A stretch of 5,637 bases of DNA from Nitrospirota bacterium (GTDB lineage: Bacteria; Nitrospirota; 9FT-COMBO-42-15; HDB-SIOI813), in the NCBI GenBank assembly GCA_016214375.1, contig JACROQ010000120.1, forward strand, positions 1-5,637. Reading direction: 5' to 3'. Below are positions 1 to 5,637 of the stretch, one piece after another. Position 1 is the first letter of the stretch, and every line of letters starts with the position of its first letter. The translations under genes were made by a program, and so were the position numbers. Below the pieces are notes generated by a model. It was not told where the DNA came from. It was given only the letters and a program-made list of their open reading frames with translations, and made no database searches.

Positions 1-90
1 GGGATCGGAAAGGCTATTGAAAAAGGTGAGATGTTGCAGTTCAGGGAATGGTTTTATGACATGCGAAAGGGGGGAGAGAGATGTTCATGA
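1..90 (+). CDS. tgt: Queuine tRNA-ribosyltransferase (Tgt), C-terminal tail only
   Basis: Partial gene, cut by the left edge. Frame 1 is open from the first base and stops at TGA 88-90, giving 29 residues that begin GIGKAIEKGEMLQFREWFYD. This resembles the C-terminal helix of bacterial Tgt, where an AI-x-E/K-G/D-R-x-x-x-F-x-x-x-F/W-F pattern closes the protein. Tgt exchanges guanine 34 for preQ1 in tRNAs with GUN anticodons, in the queuosine pathway. The active site and zinc site would lie upstream and cannot be seen. The call rests on the short tail plus the well-known tgt-yajC-secD-secF order. The last ten bases overlap the start of yajC, which suggests translational coupling. The final residues (KGGERCS) are encoded by the purine-rich yajC ribosome binding site, so they are probably not functionally constrained. 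Confidence 0.72.
   Translation, partial: GIGKAIEKGEMLQFREWFYDMRKGGERCS
69..78 (+). promoter_or_regulatory. Ribosome binding site of yajC, inside the tgt 3' end
   Basis: A run of six G followed by AGAG precedes two in-frame ATG codons, at 81 and 87. The GGAG core (73-76) is 4 nt from the first ATG and 10 nt from the second, while the AGGGGG register (68-73) is 7 nt from the first. Spacing therefore does not cleanly decide the start. ATG 81 is used here because it is the longer option. The site lies within the last codons of tgt. Confidence 0.6.
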
Positions 91-410
91 TATTATCGTT
101 GGCCTTTGCAGCAGGGGAACCGGCCGGAGGGGCGCAGGGCTCGCCTTTAGGTTTCCTGGGGTCGCTTTTGCCGATCCTTTTGATATTTCCGATCTTCTAT
201 TTCCTTGTGATCATGCCGCAGCAGAAGGCGCGCAAGAAACACCGTGTGATGATGGAGGGCCTGAAAAAGGGGGATAGGGTGGTTTCTTCTGCCGGGATCA
301 TCGGCACGATTGTCAGTGTGGACAAAGAGACCGTCGTCCTGCAGGCAGCCCCGGAAGTCAAATTGAGGATCCTCAGGAGTTCGGTTGCAGACCTGAGGGC
401 TGAAGAGTAA
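81..410 (+). CDS. yajC: Sec translocon accessory protein YajC
   Basis: 109 residues, the usual size for YajC (E. coli 110). YajC is a small single-span inner-membrane protein that binds SecD and SecF and associates with SecYEG during protein export. The sequence shows a short Gly/Ala-rich N-terminus, a hydrophobic segment at about residues 24-44 (GFLGSLLPILLIFPIFYFLV), the typical PQQKARKKH stretch right after it (46-54), and then the cytoplasmic domain with LKKGDRVVSSAGIIGTIVSV at 61-80, which is the family's G-D-x-V-x-T-x-G-G-I-x-G signature. The family usually has GG where this protein has AG. The start overlaps the end of tgt by 10 bp, and secD follows after 22 bp. ATG 87 is an alternative start that would remove only two residues. 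Confidence 0.95.
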   Translation: MFMILSLAFAAGEPAGGAQGSPLGFLGSLLPILLIFPIFYFLVIMPQQKARKKHRVMMEGLKKGDRVVSSAGIIGTIVSVDKETVVLQAAPEVKLRILRSSVADLRAEE

Positions 411-417
411 CCGGTTT

Positions 418-423
418 AAGGAG
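418..423 (+). promoter_or_regulatory. Strong Shine-Dalgarno site of secD
   Basis: AAGGAG lies 9 nt before ATG 433 in the 22-bp gap after yajC. It supports 433 as the start rather than the in-frame ATG at 448. Confidence 0.75.
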
Positions 424-432
424 AGGGATTTT

Positions 433-2031
433 ATGAAGAAAGCGTTAATGTGGAGAGTATTGCTGCTCGTTGCAGCTACTGTGTTTGCGATCCTGTTTTT
501 TCTGCCCTCTGTACCGGCCTTTGAAGGTTTTCCTTCATGGTGGAAGAGGTTCTTGCCGGCCAAACCGATTACCCTGGGACTGGATCTCCAGGGCGGGATG
601 CACATCGTCCTTAATGTGCAAGGGGACAAGGCCGTAGAGAATTATGTGGATCGGGTTGCAAGTGACACTGTGGATCTGTTATCGCAGAAGGGGATAACCA
701 TTGATTCCGCCAGGAGAGAAGGTGTTTCCGGCCTCATTGTGAAGTTTCCGGATGCTGCAAAGGGAAAGGATATCAACGGGGAGGTCAGGAGGCAGTATCC
801 CGGATTCTCAGTGGAAAAGGAGGAAGGCGGAGAGATAGTCTTTAACCTGAGTTCGTCTGAAAAGGACCGGATCAGAGACGCGGCAGTATCGCAGGCATTA
901 GAGACAATCAGAAACAGGATTGACCAGTTCGGGGTGAGAGAGCCGCTGATTCAAAGGCAGGGGATTGATGAGATACTGGTCCAACTCCCGGGTGTCAAGG
1001 ACCCCAGGCGCGCCATAGAGCTTATCGGTAAGACCGCGCTCCTTGAGTTTAAATTAGTGGATGATGAGGCTGACATGGGAAAGGCCCTTGGGGGCACTGT
1101 TCCTGAAGGAAGAGAGCTCCTCTACGGGAAGGTGATGGATCCTGTCACCAAGAGTGTAAAACAGACAACCCCCTACCTTGTCAAATCGAAGGCCCTGATG
1201 ACCGGGGATATTATTTCAGATGCCCAGGTGAGTATTCATCCGGATCTGAATGAGCCCTATGTATCCCTTACCTTTAATAATGTAGGGGCAAGGGTGTTTG
1301 AGAAGGTTACCGGGGAGAATGTCAAGAGGAGGCTTGCCATTGTACTGGATGGGAATGTCTATTCAGCCCCTGTGATCCAGGAGAAGATCAGCGGCGGAAA
1401 GGCGCAGATCACAGGACGGTTTACCATGGAGGATGCCCAGGACCTTGCGATTGTCCTCCGTGCCGGTGCGCTTCCCGCCCCGGTGAAGATCATCCAGAAC
1501 CTTACCGTAGGGCCTTCGCTGGGGAGGGATTCTATAGAGAAGGGGATCAAGGCAACGATCATTGCGGGCATTCTTGTCGTCCTCTTTATGATCATATACT
1601 ACAGGCTTTCAGGACTTATCGCTGATTTTGCCATGCTCCTTAATCTTATTGTATTGGTAGGGGCATTAGCGGCCCTTGATGCCACGTTGACCCTTCCGGG
1701 TATCGCGGGGATTATCCTGACCATCGGCATGGGTGTGGATTCCAACGTCCTTATCCTCGAACGTATCCGGGAAGAATTACGGGCAGGGAAACAGGTCCGC
1801 TCAGCCGTGGACTCCGGATATGACAAGGCGTTTGTGACGATTATGGATTCTCACGTGACGACCCTCCTGACCGCCCTTGTGCTGTTTATGCTTGGGACAG
1901 GGCCGGTCAAGGGTTTCGCAGTCACTTTAAGTCTTGGGATATCTATTAACCTGGTTACGGCGCTGGTGGGCACGAAGGTGGTTTATGATTATATCAACAG
2001 CCGGGTGAAATTGGAACGCCTGAGCATATGA
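433..2031 (+). CDS. secD: Protein translocase subunit SecD
   Basis: 532 residues, somewhat shorter than E. coli SecD (615) and typical of many non-enteric bacteria. With SecF it forms the RND-type, six-plus-six helix complex that uses the proton gradient to pull exported proteins out on the periplasmic side. A first membrane helix lies at about residues 8-25, followed by the DLQGG motif (51-55). The large periplasmic P1 domain includes ALETIRNRIDQFGVREP (155-171) and LVQLPGV (182-188), then LDGNVYSAP (305-313) and LRAGALPAPV (342-351). Five helices follow from about residue 371. The signature GMGVDSNVLILERIREE (432-448) contains D436, equivalent to the proton-pathway aspartate D519 of E. coli SecD. 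GPVKGFAVTL (490-499) is the last conserved block. No truncation or frameshift is visible. secF follows after a 47-bp gap that holds a perfect palindrome. Confidence 0.98.
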   Translation: MKKALMWRVLLLVAATVFAILFFLPSVPAFEGFPSWWKRFLPAKPITLGLDLQGGMHIVLNVQGDKAVENYVDRVASDTVDLLSQKGITIDSARREGVSGLIVKFPDAAKGKDINGEVRRQYPGFSVEKEEGGEIVFNLSSSEKDRIRDAAVSQALETIRNRIDQFGVREPLIQRQGIDEILVQLPGVKDPRRAIELIGKTALLEFKLVDDEADMGKALGGTVPEGRELLYGKVMDPVTKSVKQTTPYLVKSKALMTGDIISDAQVSIHPDLNEPYVSLTFNNVGARVFEKVTGENVKRRLAIVLDGNVYSAPVIQEKISGGKAQITGRFTMEDAQDLAIVLRAGALPAPVKIIQNLTVGPSLGRDSIEKGIKATIIAGILVVLFMIIYYRLSGLIADFAMLLNLIVLVGALAALDATLTLPGIAGIILTIGMGVDSNVLILERIREELRAGKQVRSAVDSGYDKAFVTIMDSHVTTLLTALVLFMLGTGPVKGFAVTLSLGISINLVTALVGTKVVYDYINSRVKLERLSI

Positions 2032-2034
2032 TAT

Positions 2035-2060
2035 TGGGGACAGAATTAATTCTGTCCCCA
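2035..2060. repeat. Perfect 26-bp palindrome in the secD-secF gap, REP/MITE-like
   Basis: The half-site TGGGGACAGAATT is followed directly by its exact reverse complement. As RNA or single-stranded DNA it would fold into an 11-bp stem with a TTAA loop, or extrude as a cruciform of 13-bp arms. Symmetry ends at 2034/2061 (T opposite T). The element starts 3 nt after the secD stop and fills over half of the gap. On the + strand it is followed by TAAAAAG and on the - strand by AATATCATATG; neither is a T-run, so it is not a standard intrinsic terminator. From general knowledge, GGGGACAGA...TCTGTCCCC palindromes are scattered between genes in some Desulfobacterota and Nitrospirota genomes, often near REP-associated (Y1/IS200-like) transposase genes. 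Belonging to that class is inference; no transposase lies in this window. Alternatives are an mRNA-stabilising or processing hairpin, or an operator. Confidence 0.75.
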
Positions 2061-2065
2061 TAAAA

Positions 2066-2072
2066 AGAGGGG
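2066..2072 (+). promoter_or_regulatory. Ribosome binding site of secF, next to the hairpin
   Basis: AGAGGGG lies 6 nt before ATG 2079, a standard spacing that fixes the secF start. It begins 6 nt after the last base of the palindrome's stem, so it stays unpaired when the hairpin forms. Confidence 0.7.
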
Positions 2073-2078
2073 TATTCG

Positions 2079-2996
2079 ATGAAATTTACGGAGTTTATCG
2101 GCAGGACGAACATAGATTTTATGGGGGTTAGAAAGTATGCCTTCGCCTTTTCGGGGATCTTGGTCGCCCTCGGACTGATTGGCGTTATCAGCATTGGCCT
2201 CGGCAGGGCGAACCTGGGCATAGACTTTGGAGGAGGGACAGCAGTCCAGCTCAAGTTCAGCAAGCCTGTGAAGATTGATGATGCGAGGGAACTCCTCCGT
2301 AAAAACGGCCTCGAAGATGCTGAGCTTCAGGAGTTCACACAGGACAATAAGCTGCTGGTCCGGCTCAAAAAGGTCCTTCTGACCGGCGAGCCTGTCGCGG
2401 ACAAGGTCATCTCCATCTTCAGGGAGGGATTCCCGGACAATACCTTTGAAGTAGACAGCTCGATAGAAATAGGGCCTACTGTAGGAAAAAGACTTCAAAA
2501 AGATGCCATTACTGCGGTTGTCCTGTCTATGCTAGGGATCATTATCTATATTGCCCTCAGATTTGAATTTAGATTTGGCATTGCAGCCGCGATCGCCACA
2601 TTCCATGATGTCCTTGCCGTGATCGGGATATTCTTCGTCCTGGACAAGGAGATCAATCTTCTGGTCATCACCGCACTCCTGACCCTGGCAGGCTATTCCA
2701 TGACAGACACAGTAGTCGTATTTGACAGGATCAGGGAATATCTCCGGGGGAGGCGTAAAGACACGATTGAGACCATTATCAATAATGGGATTAACCACGT
2801 CCTTTGCCGCACCATCGTCACATCCTCTACCACCGTCCTGGTGCTAATTGCCCTCTTCTTCTTTGGGGGTGAGGTGATCCATGATTTCTCCTTTGCACTC
2901 CTGATCGGGGTGATTATTGGGACATACTCTTCTGTATTCGTGGCAAGCCCACTCCTCCTTTTAGGGAAGGGCGGGGGGAAGAGAGTTCAGAAATAA
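2079..2996 (+). CDS. secF: Protein translocase subunit SecF
   Basis: 305 residues, the usual SecF length (E. coli 323). It is the partner of SecD in the proton-driven export complex of the inner membrane. Helix 1 is at about residues 20-40, followed by the GIDFGGGT motif (47-54) and a small periplasmic domain that ends near IGPTVGKRL (131-139). Five membrane helices follow from about residue 142. HDV at 176-178 and TLAGYSMTDTVVVFDRIRE (202-220) are family signatures. D210 and R244 (in CRTIVTSSTT) match D213 and R247 of E. coli SecF, the charged residues tied to proton transport. The C-terminus ends with a short basic tail (GKGGGKRVQK). The start is set by the RBS at 2066-2072. The stop TAA at 2994-2996 is 13 nt before recJ. 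Confidence 0.98.
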   Translation: MKFTEFIGRTNIDFMGVRKYAFAFSGILVALGLIGVISIGLGRANLGIDFGGGTAVQLKFSKPVKIDDARELLRKNGLEDAELQEFTQDNKLLVRLKKVLLTGEPVADKVISIFREGFPDNTFEVDSSIEIGPTVGKRLQKDAITAVVLSMLGIIIYIALRFEFRFGIAAAIATFHDVLAVIGIFFVLDKEINLLVITALLTLAGYSMTDTVVVFDRIREYLRGRRKDTIETIINNGINHVLCRTIVTSSTTVLVLIALFFFGGEVIHDFSFALLIGVIIGTYSSVFVASPLLLLGKGGGKRVQK

Positions 2997-3000
2997 CTCT

Positions 3001-3014
3001 GAATGGTGAATGGT
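3001..3014. repeat. Tandem 7-bp duplication (GAATGGT x2) across the recJ start
   Basis: Two exact copies, 3001-3007 and 3008-3014, are followed by GAAAAA. The recJ ATG at 3010 lies in the second copy. The equivalent ATG in the first copy (3003) is in another frame and opens only a short reading frame. There is no good Shine-Dalgarno site here, so recJ initiation may depend on ribosomes that have just finished secF. Confidence 0.6.
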
Positions 3015-4740
3015 GAAAAAACGGTGGGTGATAGGAGAGAGGGACCCTGTGCTGGAAAATCATCTCAGCAGGGAACTCAATATCGCCCCCTTGGTCTCCA
3101 GGATATTAATTAACCGGGGGATCAAAGATGTCCTCTCCGGAAGCGAATTCCTCCATGCCTCTCCTTCCAGCCTGATTGACCCCTTTCTTTTAAATGATAT
3201 GGAGAAGGCTGCCGCATTCCTGATTCAGGCAATCCATGAAAAGAGGCGTATCCTGATCTATGGGGACTATGATGTCGATGGCGTGACAGCGAGCGCCTTG
3301 TATCTGGAGTTTTTCAGGAAACTGGGGGTTGATGCAGACCTCTACATCCCGGACAGGGTCAGTGAGGGATACAGCCTCAACGAGGCGGCCATCCATAAGG
3401 CCAGATCCCGGGGTTTTGATATCATCCTGACGGCCGATTGCGGCACCTCTTCAATCGGCCCAATCAGATTAGCCCAGGGTCTTGGTATGGATGTGATTGT
3501 CACGGATCACCATGAACCGCCTGAGGAGCTTCCGCAAGCCTTTGCCCTGATCAATCCCGCCAGGCATGATTCTACGTATCCCTATAAAGGGCTCGCAGGG
3601 GTGGGCGTCGCCTTTAAGCTTGTTCAGGCCATAACTCAAATGTTGGAATTGAGAGGTCAGAAGTCAGAACAGAATGCCCTCTCATCTTATCTGGACCTTG
3701 TGGCCCTTGGGACCATAGCGGATGTGGCGCCCTTGACAGGGGAAAACAGGGTTTTTGTAAAAGAGGGATTGGCCCTCCTGACAGCGGAGAAGAGGACCGG
3801 CATTGCTGCACTGAAAGAGGTAAGCGGGATAGCAGGGAGAGAGGTCACCGGCGGGACAATCGGTTTTATCCTTGCCCCCAGGATTAATGCCGCAGGCCGG
3901 TTATCTAAGGCAGAGACGGCCGTACGGATGCTGACCACAAGGGATTGTCGGGAGGCAAGGGGGATCGCCGCTTCTCTGGATCAGATGAACCAGGAGCGGC
4001 AGAGGATAGAAAGCAGGATCAGGGATGAGGTGCGGGAGAAGATATCGCGAGAGATTGACATAGATAAGGAGAAGGTCATTGTCATGGCCTCACGGGAGTG
4101 GCATCAGGGGGTTATCGGAATTGTCGCATCCAAGGTTGTCGATGAGTTCTATCGTCCCTGCATCCTCATATCTCTTCAGGAAGACGGGAGCGGCAAGGGT
4201 TCGGCAAGGAGCATCCCCCGGTTCAATATTTATAAAGGACTTGAGGCATGCAGTGACCTTCTCGACCGGTTCGGCGGACACAAGTATGCCGCAGGCCTGA
4301 CTATAAAGTCTGCGAATATTCCTCTGCTGCGGGAGAGACTTTCTGCGGTGATTACCGAGAGACTGGCAGAGGAAGACCTGACCCCGCAGATCATACTGGA
4401 TGCTGAGATAAACCTCGATGAGATCAGTTTTCCCTTACTGAAGGAGATGGGTTTGCTTCCGCCTTACGGGATGGCGAACCCGGAGCCTGTCATTGTCACA
4501 AAAGGGCTTAGGATTATGGAACCAAAGATTGTAGGAAGGGATCACCTGAAGATGAAACTTAAAAAGGGGAATGTTTATTTAGACAGCATTGGATTTAGTA
4601 TGGGTTCAGCGTATAATGATATTGTAACGAGCGGGAGAGAGATAGATATTGCTTATACACCGGAACTCAACTTCTGGAAGGGGACTTACGGGGTGCAGCT
4701 CAGATTGAAAGACCTCAGGCCGGCCGATGGCAACCGTTAA
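3010..4740 (+). CDS. recJ: Single-stranded-DNA-specific exonuclease RecJ
   Basis: 576 residues, matching E. coli RecJ (577). RecJ degrades single-stranded DNA 5' to 3' and acts in RecF-pathway recombination, mismatch repair and base excision repair, in the cytoplasm. All DHH-family metal motifs are present: YGDYDVDG (84-91; D86, D88, D90), TADCG (141-145; D143), TDHHEP (165-170) and LGTIADVAPL (233-242; D238). A charged, probably helical linker spans about 312-347. The DHHA1 domain then shows QGVIGIVASKV (366-376), GSGKGSARS (393-401) and FGGHKYAAGL (421-430). The C-terminal OB-type domain runs from DAEI (464) to LRLKDLR (564-570). The start is uncertain by one codon: ATG 3010 or GTG 3013, with no clear RBS. 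The loop at residues 214-222 contains a small tandem repeat. An alternative rel start at 4727 would overlap the end of this gene by 14 bp. Confidence 0.97.
   Translation: MVKKRWVIGERDPVLENHLSRELNIAPLVSRILINRGIKDVLSGSEFLHASPSSLIDPFLLNDMEKAAAFLIQAIHEKRRILIYGDYDVDGVTASALYLEFFRKLGVDADLYIPDRVSEGYSLNEAAIHKARSRGFDIILTADCGTSSIGPIRLAQGLGMDVIVTDHHEPPEELPQAFALINPARHDSTYPYKGLAGVGVAFKLVQAITQMLELRGQKSEQNALSSYLDLVALGTIADVAPLTGENRVFVKEGLALLTAEKRTGIAALKEVSGIAGREVTGGTIGFILAPRINAAGRLSKAETAVRMLTTRDCREARGIAASLDQMNQERQRIESRIRDEVREKISREIDIDKEKVIVMASREWHQGVIGIVASKVVDEFYRPCILISLQEDGSGKGSARSIPRFNIYKGLEACSDLLDRFGGHKYAAGLTIKSANIPLLRERLSAVITERLAEEDLTPQIILDAEINLDEISFPLLKEMGLLPPYGMANPEPVIVTKGLRIMEPKIVGRDHLKMKLKKGNVYLDSIGFSMGSAYNDIVTSGREIDIAYTPELNFWKGTYGVQLRLKDLRPADGNR
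3656..3669. repeat. Tandem 7-bp duplication (GTCAGAA x2) inside recJ
   Basis: Two exact copies, 3656-3662 and 3663-3669, are followed by a partial copy CAGAA (3670-3674). They encode the hydrophilic stretch RGQKSEQN at recJ residues 215-222, between motif III and motif IV, where RecJ proteins vary in length. The reading frame is intact. Confidence 0.5.
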
Positions 4741-4753
4741 AACAGCAGTTACA

Positions 4754-4765
4754 TGGAGTTGGAGT
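4754..4765. repeat. Tandem 6-bp duplication (TGGAGT x2) upstream of rel
   Basis: Two exact copies, 4754-4759 and 4760-4765, lie in the 40-bp gap between recJ and the favoured rel start, followed by CAGGGGCAAGGGG. The purine-rich end of this stretch is the only candidate ribosome binding region for ATG 4781. Two copies of 6 bp can arise by chance. Confidence 0.4.
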
Positions 4766-4780
4766 CAGGGGCAAGGGGTT

Positions 4781-5637
4781 ATGCCGAATGTAGAGGAATT
4801 GATAGGTGAGGTCCTGGAATACAATCCCCAGGCTGATGCGGGGCTTATCAGGCGGACCTATGAATTTGCCGCAAAGGCCCATGAGGGCCAGGTGCGCAAA
4901 TCCGGAGAACCCTTCCTGAAACATCCCCTGGAAGTGGCGCATGTACTGGCCAGGATGAAGATGGACGTCCCCTCTATTGTTGTCGGCCTTTTGCATGACA
5001 CTGTGGAAGACAGCCTTACGACGGTGGAGGATATTGCAGAGAAGTTCGGCAAAGAGATCGCGGAGCTGGTGGAGGGGTTAACGAAGATCAGCAAGGTGGA
5101 GTTCATGTCTCGGGAGGAGAAGCAGGCCGAGAACTTCAGGAAGATGATTATATCAATGGGCAAGGACATCCGGGTTATCCTGATAAAACTTGCGGACAGG
5201 CTCCACAATATGAGGACACTGGAACCTTTACCCCAGGATCAACAAAAGAGGATTGCACAGGAGACCGTGGAGATATATGCCCCTATTGCAAACCGCCTCG
5301 GAATCGGGTGGATGAAGGTAGAGCTTGAAGACCTGTCCCTGCAGTACCTGGAACCGGAGATATACAGCGACCTCACCCGGAAGCTGGCGGTGAAGAGGAC
5401 TGAGAGGGAAAAAGATATCAGTGAGGTCATCGAAATTGTAAAGCAGAATCTGAAGGTCTATGGATTTAAGGCAGAGGTTTACGGCAGGACGAAGCATTTT
5501 TACAGCATATATCTGAAGATGGCGTCCAAGGAGATACCTTTTGAGGAGATATATGACCTTTCAGGGATACGGATTATTACGGACACGAAGGTCAACTGCT
5601 ATGCAATCCTGGGCATGATCCACTCCTTATGGACCCC
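4781..5637 (+). CDS. rel: Long RelA/SpoT-homolog (p)ppGpp synthetase/hydrolase, N-terminal part
   Basis: Partial gene, cut by the right edge after 285 codons plus two bases; family members are usually 700-750 residues. The enzyme makes and degrades the alarmone (p)ppGpp in the stringent response. The HD hydrolase domain is complete: RKSGEP (39-44), H48, HDTVED (72-77), and D139 with N143 in LADRLHNMRTL (137-147). These line up with H53, H77, D78, D144 and N148 of Streptococcus Rel at a constant offset of five, so hydrolase activity is expected, unlike in E. coli RelA. The synthetase domain begins with YGRTKHFYSIYLKM (234-247; R236 matches R241) and IYDLSGIRI (257-265; D259 matches D264). The window ends just before the RxKD/ExDD motif, so synthetase competence cannot be judged. 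ATG 4781 has a poor RBS (AGGGG only 2 nt away). In-frame ATG 4727, overlapping recJ, would add 18 residues (MATVKTAVTWSWSQGQGV) that do not look like family sequence. Confidence 0.95.
   Translation, partial: MPNVEELIGEVLEYNPQADAGLIRRTYEFAAKAHEGQVRKSGEPFLKHPLEVAHVLARMKMDVPSIVVGLLHDTVEDSLTTVEDIAEKFGKEIAELVEGLTKISKVEFMSREEKQAENFRKMIISMGKDIRVILIKLADRLHNMRTLEPLPQDQQKRIAQETVEIYAPIANRLGIGWMKVELEDLSLQYLEPEIYSDLTRKLAVKRTEREKDISEVIEIVKQNLKVYGFKAEVYGRTKHFYSIYLKMASKEIPFEEIYDLSGIRIITDTKVNCYAILGMIHSLWT

Noticed and set aside
17..277. 86-codon + strand frame overlapping tgt and yajC
   Set aside because: It is out of frame with both genes, has no matching motifs, and competes with YajC's clear TM segment and GD motif.
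147..629. 160-codon open frame on the - strand across yajC and the start of secD
   Set aside because: It is antisense to two confidently identified genes, has no recognisable domain, and its low-complexity, His/Arg-rich composition is typical of a shadow frame.
2035..2065. The palindrome as an intrinsic transcription terminator after secD
   Set aside because: There is no T-run on either side (TAAAAAG follows on the + strand), and it would separate secD from its obligate partner secF.
2046..2498. 150-codon open frame on the - strand within secF
   Set aside because: It is antisense to the conserved SecF coding sequence and shows no family motifs; it is a by-product of secF codon usage.
3003..3005. 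ATG in the first GAATGGT copy as the recJ start
   Set aside because: It is out of frame with recJ; its frame reaches a stop about 110 bases downstream.
4079..4300. 73-codon + strand frame inside recJ
   Set aside because: It lies in another frame over the conserved DHHA1 domain of RecJ, so it is a shadow.
4718..4726. GC-rich GGCCGGCC-type symmetry near the end of recJ as a regulatory site
   Set aside because: It is only 8 bp of symmetry inside coding sequence and is expected by chance at this composition.

Overview
The window is a compact bacterial chromosomal segment, entirely coding on the + strand. Its gene order is tgt (3' end only) - yajC - secD - secF - recJ - rel/spoT (5' part only). 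Every gap is under 50 bp and two or possibly three gene pairs overlap or nearly touch, so the whole stretch reads as part of one operon. No promoter or canonical terminator is visible. Every protein is a recognisable housekeeping family member, and the two edge genes are cut by the window boundaries rather than broken.

Layout: positions 1-90 carry the C-terminal tail of queuine tRNA-ribosyltransferase. YajC (81-410), SecD (433-2031) and SecF (2079-2996) are the three inner-membrane accessory subunits of the SecYEG translocon. SecD and SecF keep the charged transmembrane residues that couple proton flow to protein export. RecJ (3010-4740) is a complete DHH-family 5'-3' single-strand DNA exonuclease of the usual length. 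From 4781 (or 4727) to the right edge runs the N-terminal half of a long RelA/SpoT-type (p)ppGpp enzyme. Its HD hydrolase motifs are complete, and the window ends inside the synthetase domain.

The features that the genes do not explain are small. A perfect 26-bp palindrome fills most of the secD-secF gap (2035-2060) and is not followed by a T-run; it looks more like a dispersed REP/MITE-type element than a terminator. Short tandem duplications of 6-7 bp occur at the secF-recJ junction, inside a variable loop of recJ, and just upstream of rel.

Organism: the gene cluster tgt-yajC-secD-secF-recJ, separate secD and secF genes, the moderate GC content, the frequent AGG arginine codons and the GGGGAC...GTCCCC palindrome suggest a Gram-negative-type anaerobic or environmental lineage such as Desulfobacterota (former Deltaproteobacteria) or Nitrospirota. 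This assignment is inference; nothing here fixes the phylum. I see no evidence of a new biological system, and the palindrome is the observation most worth following up.
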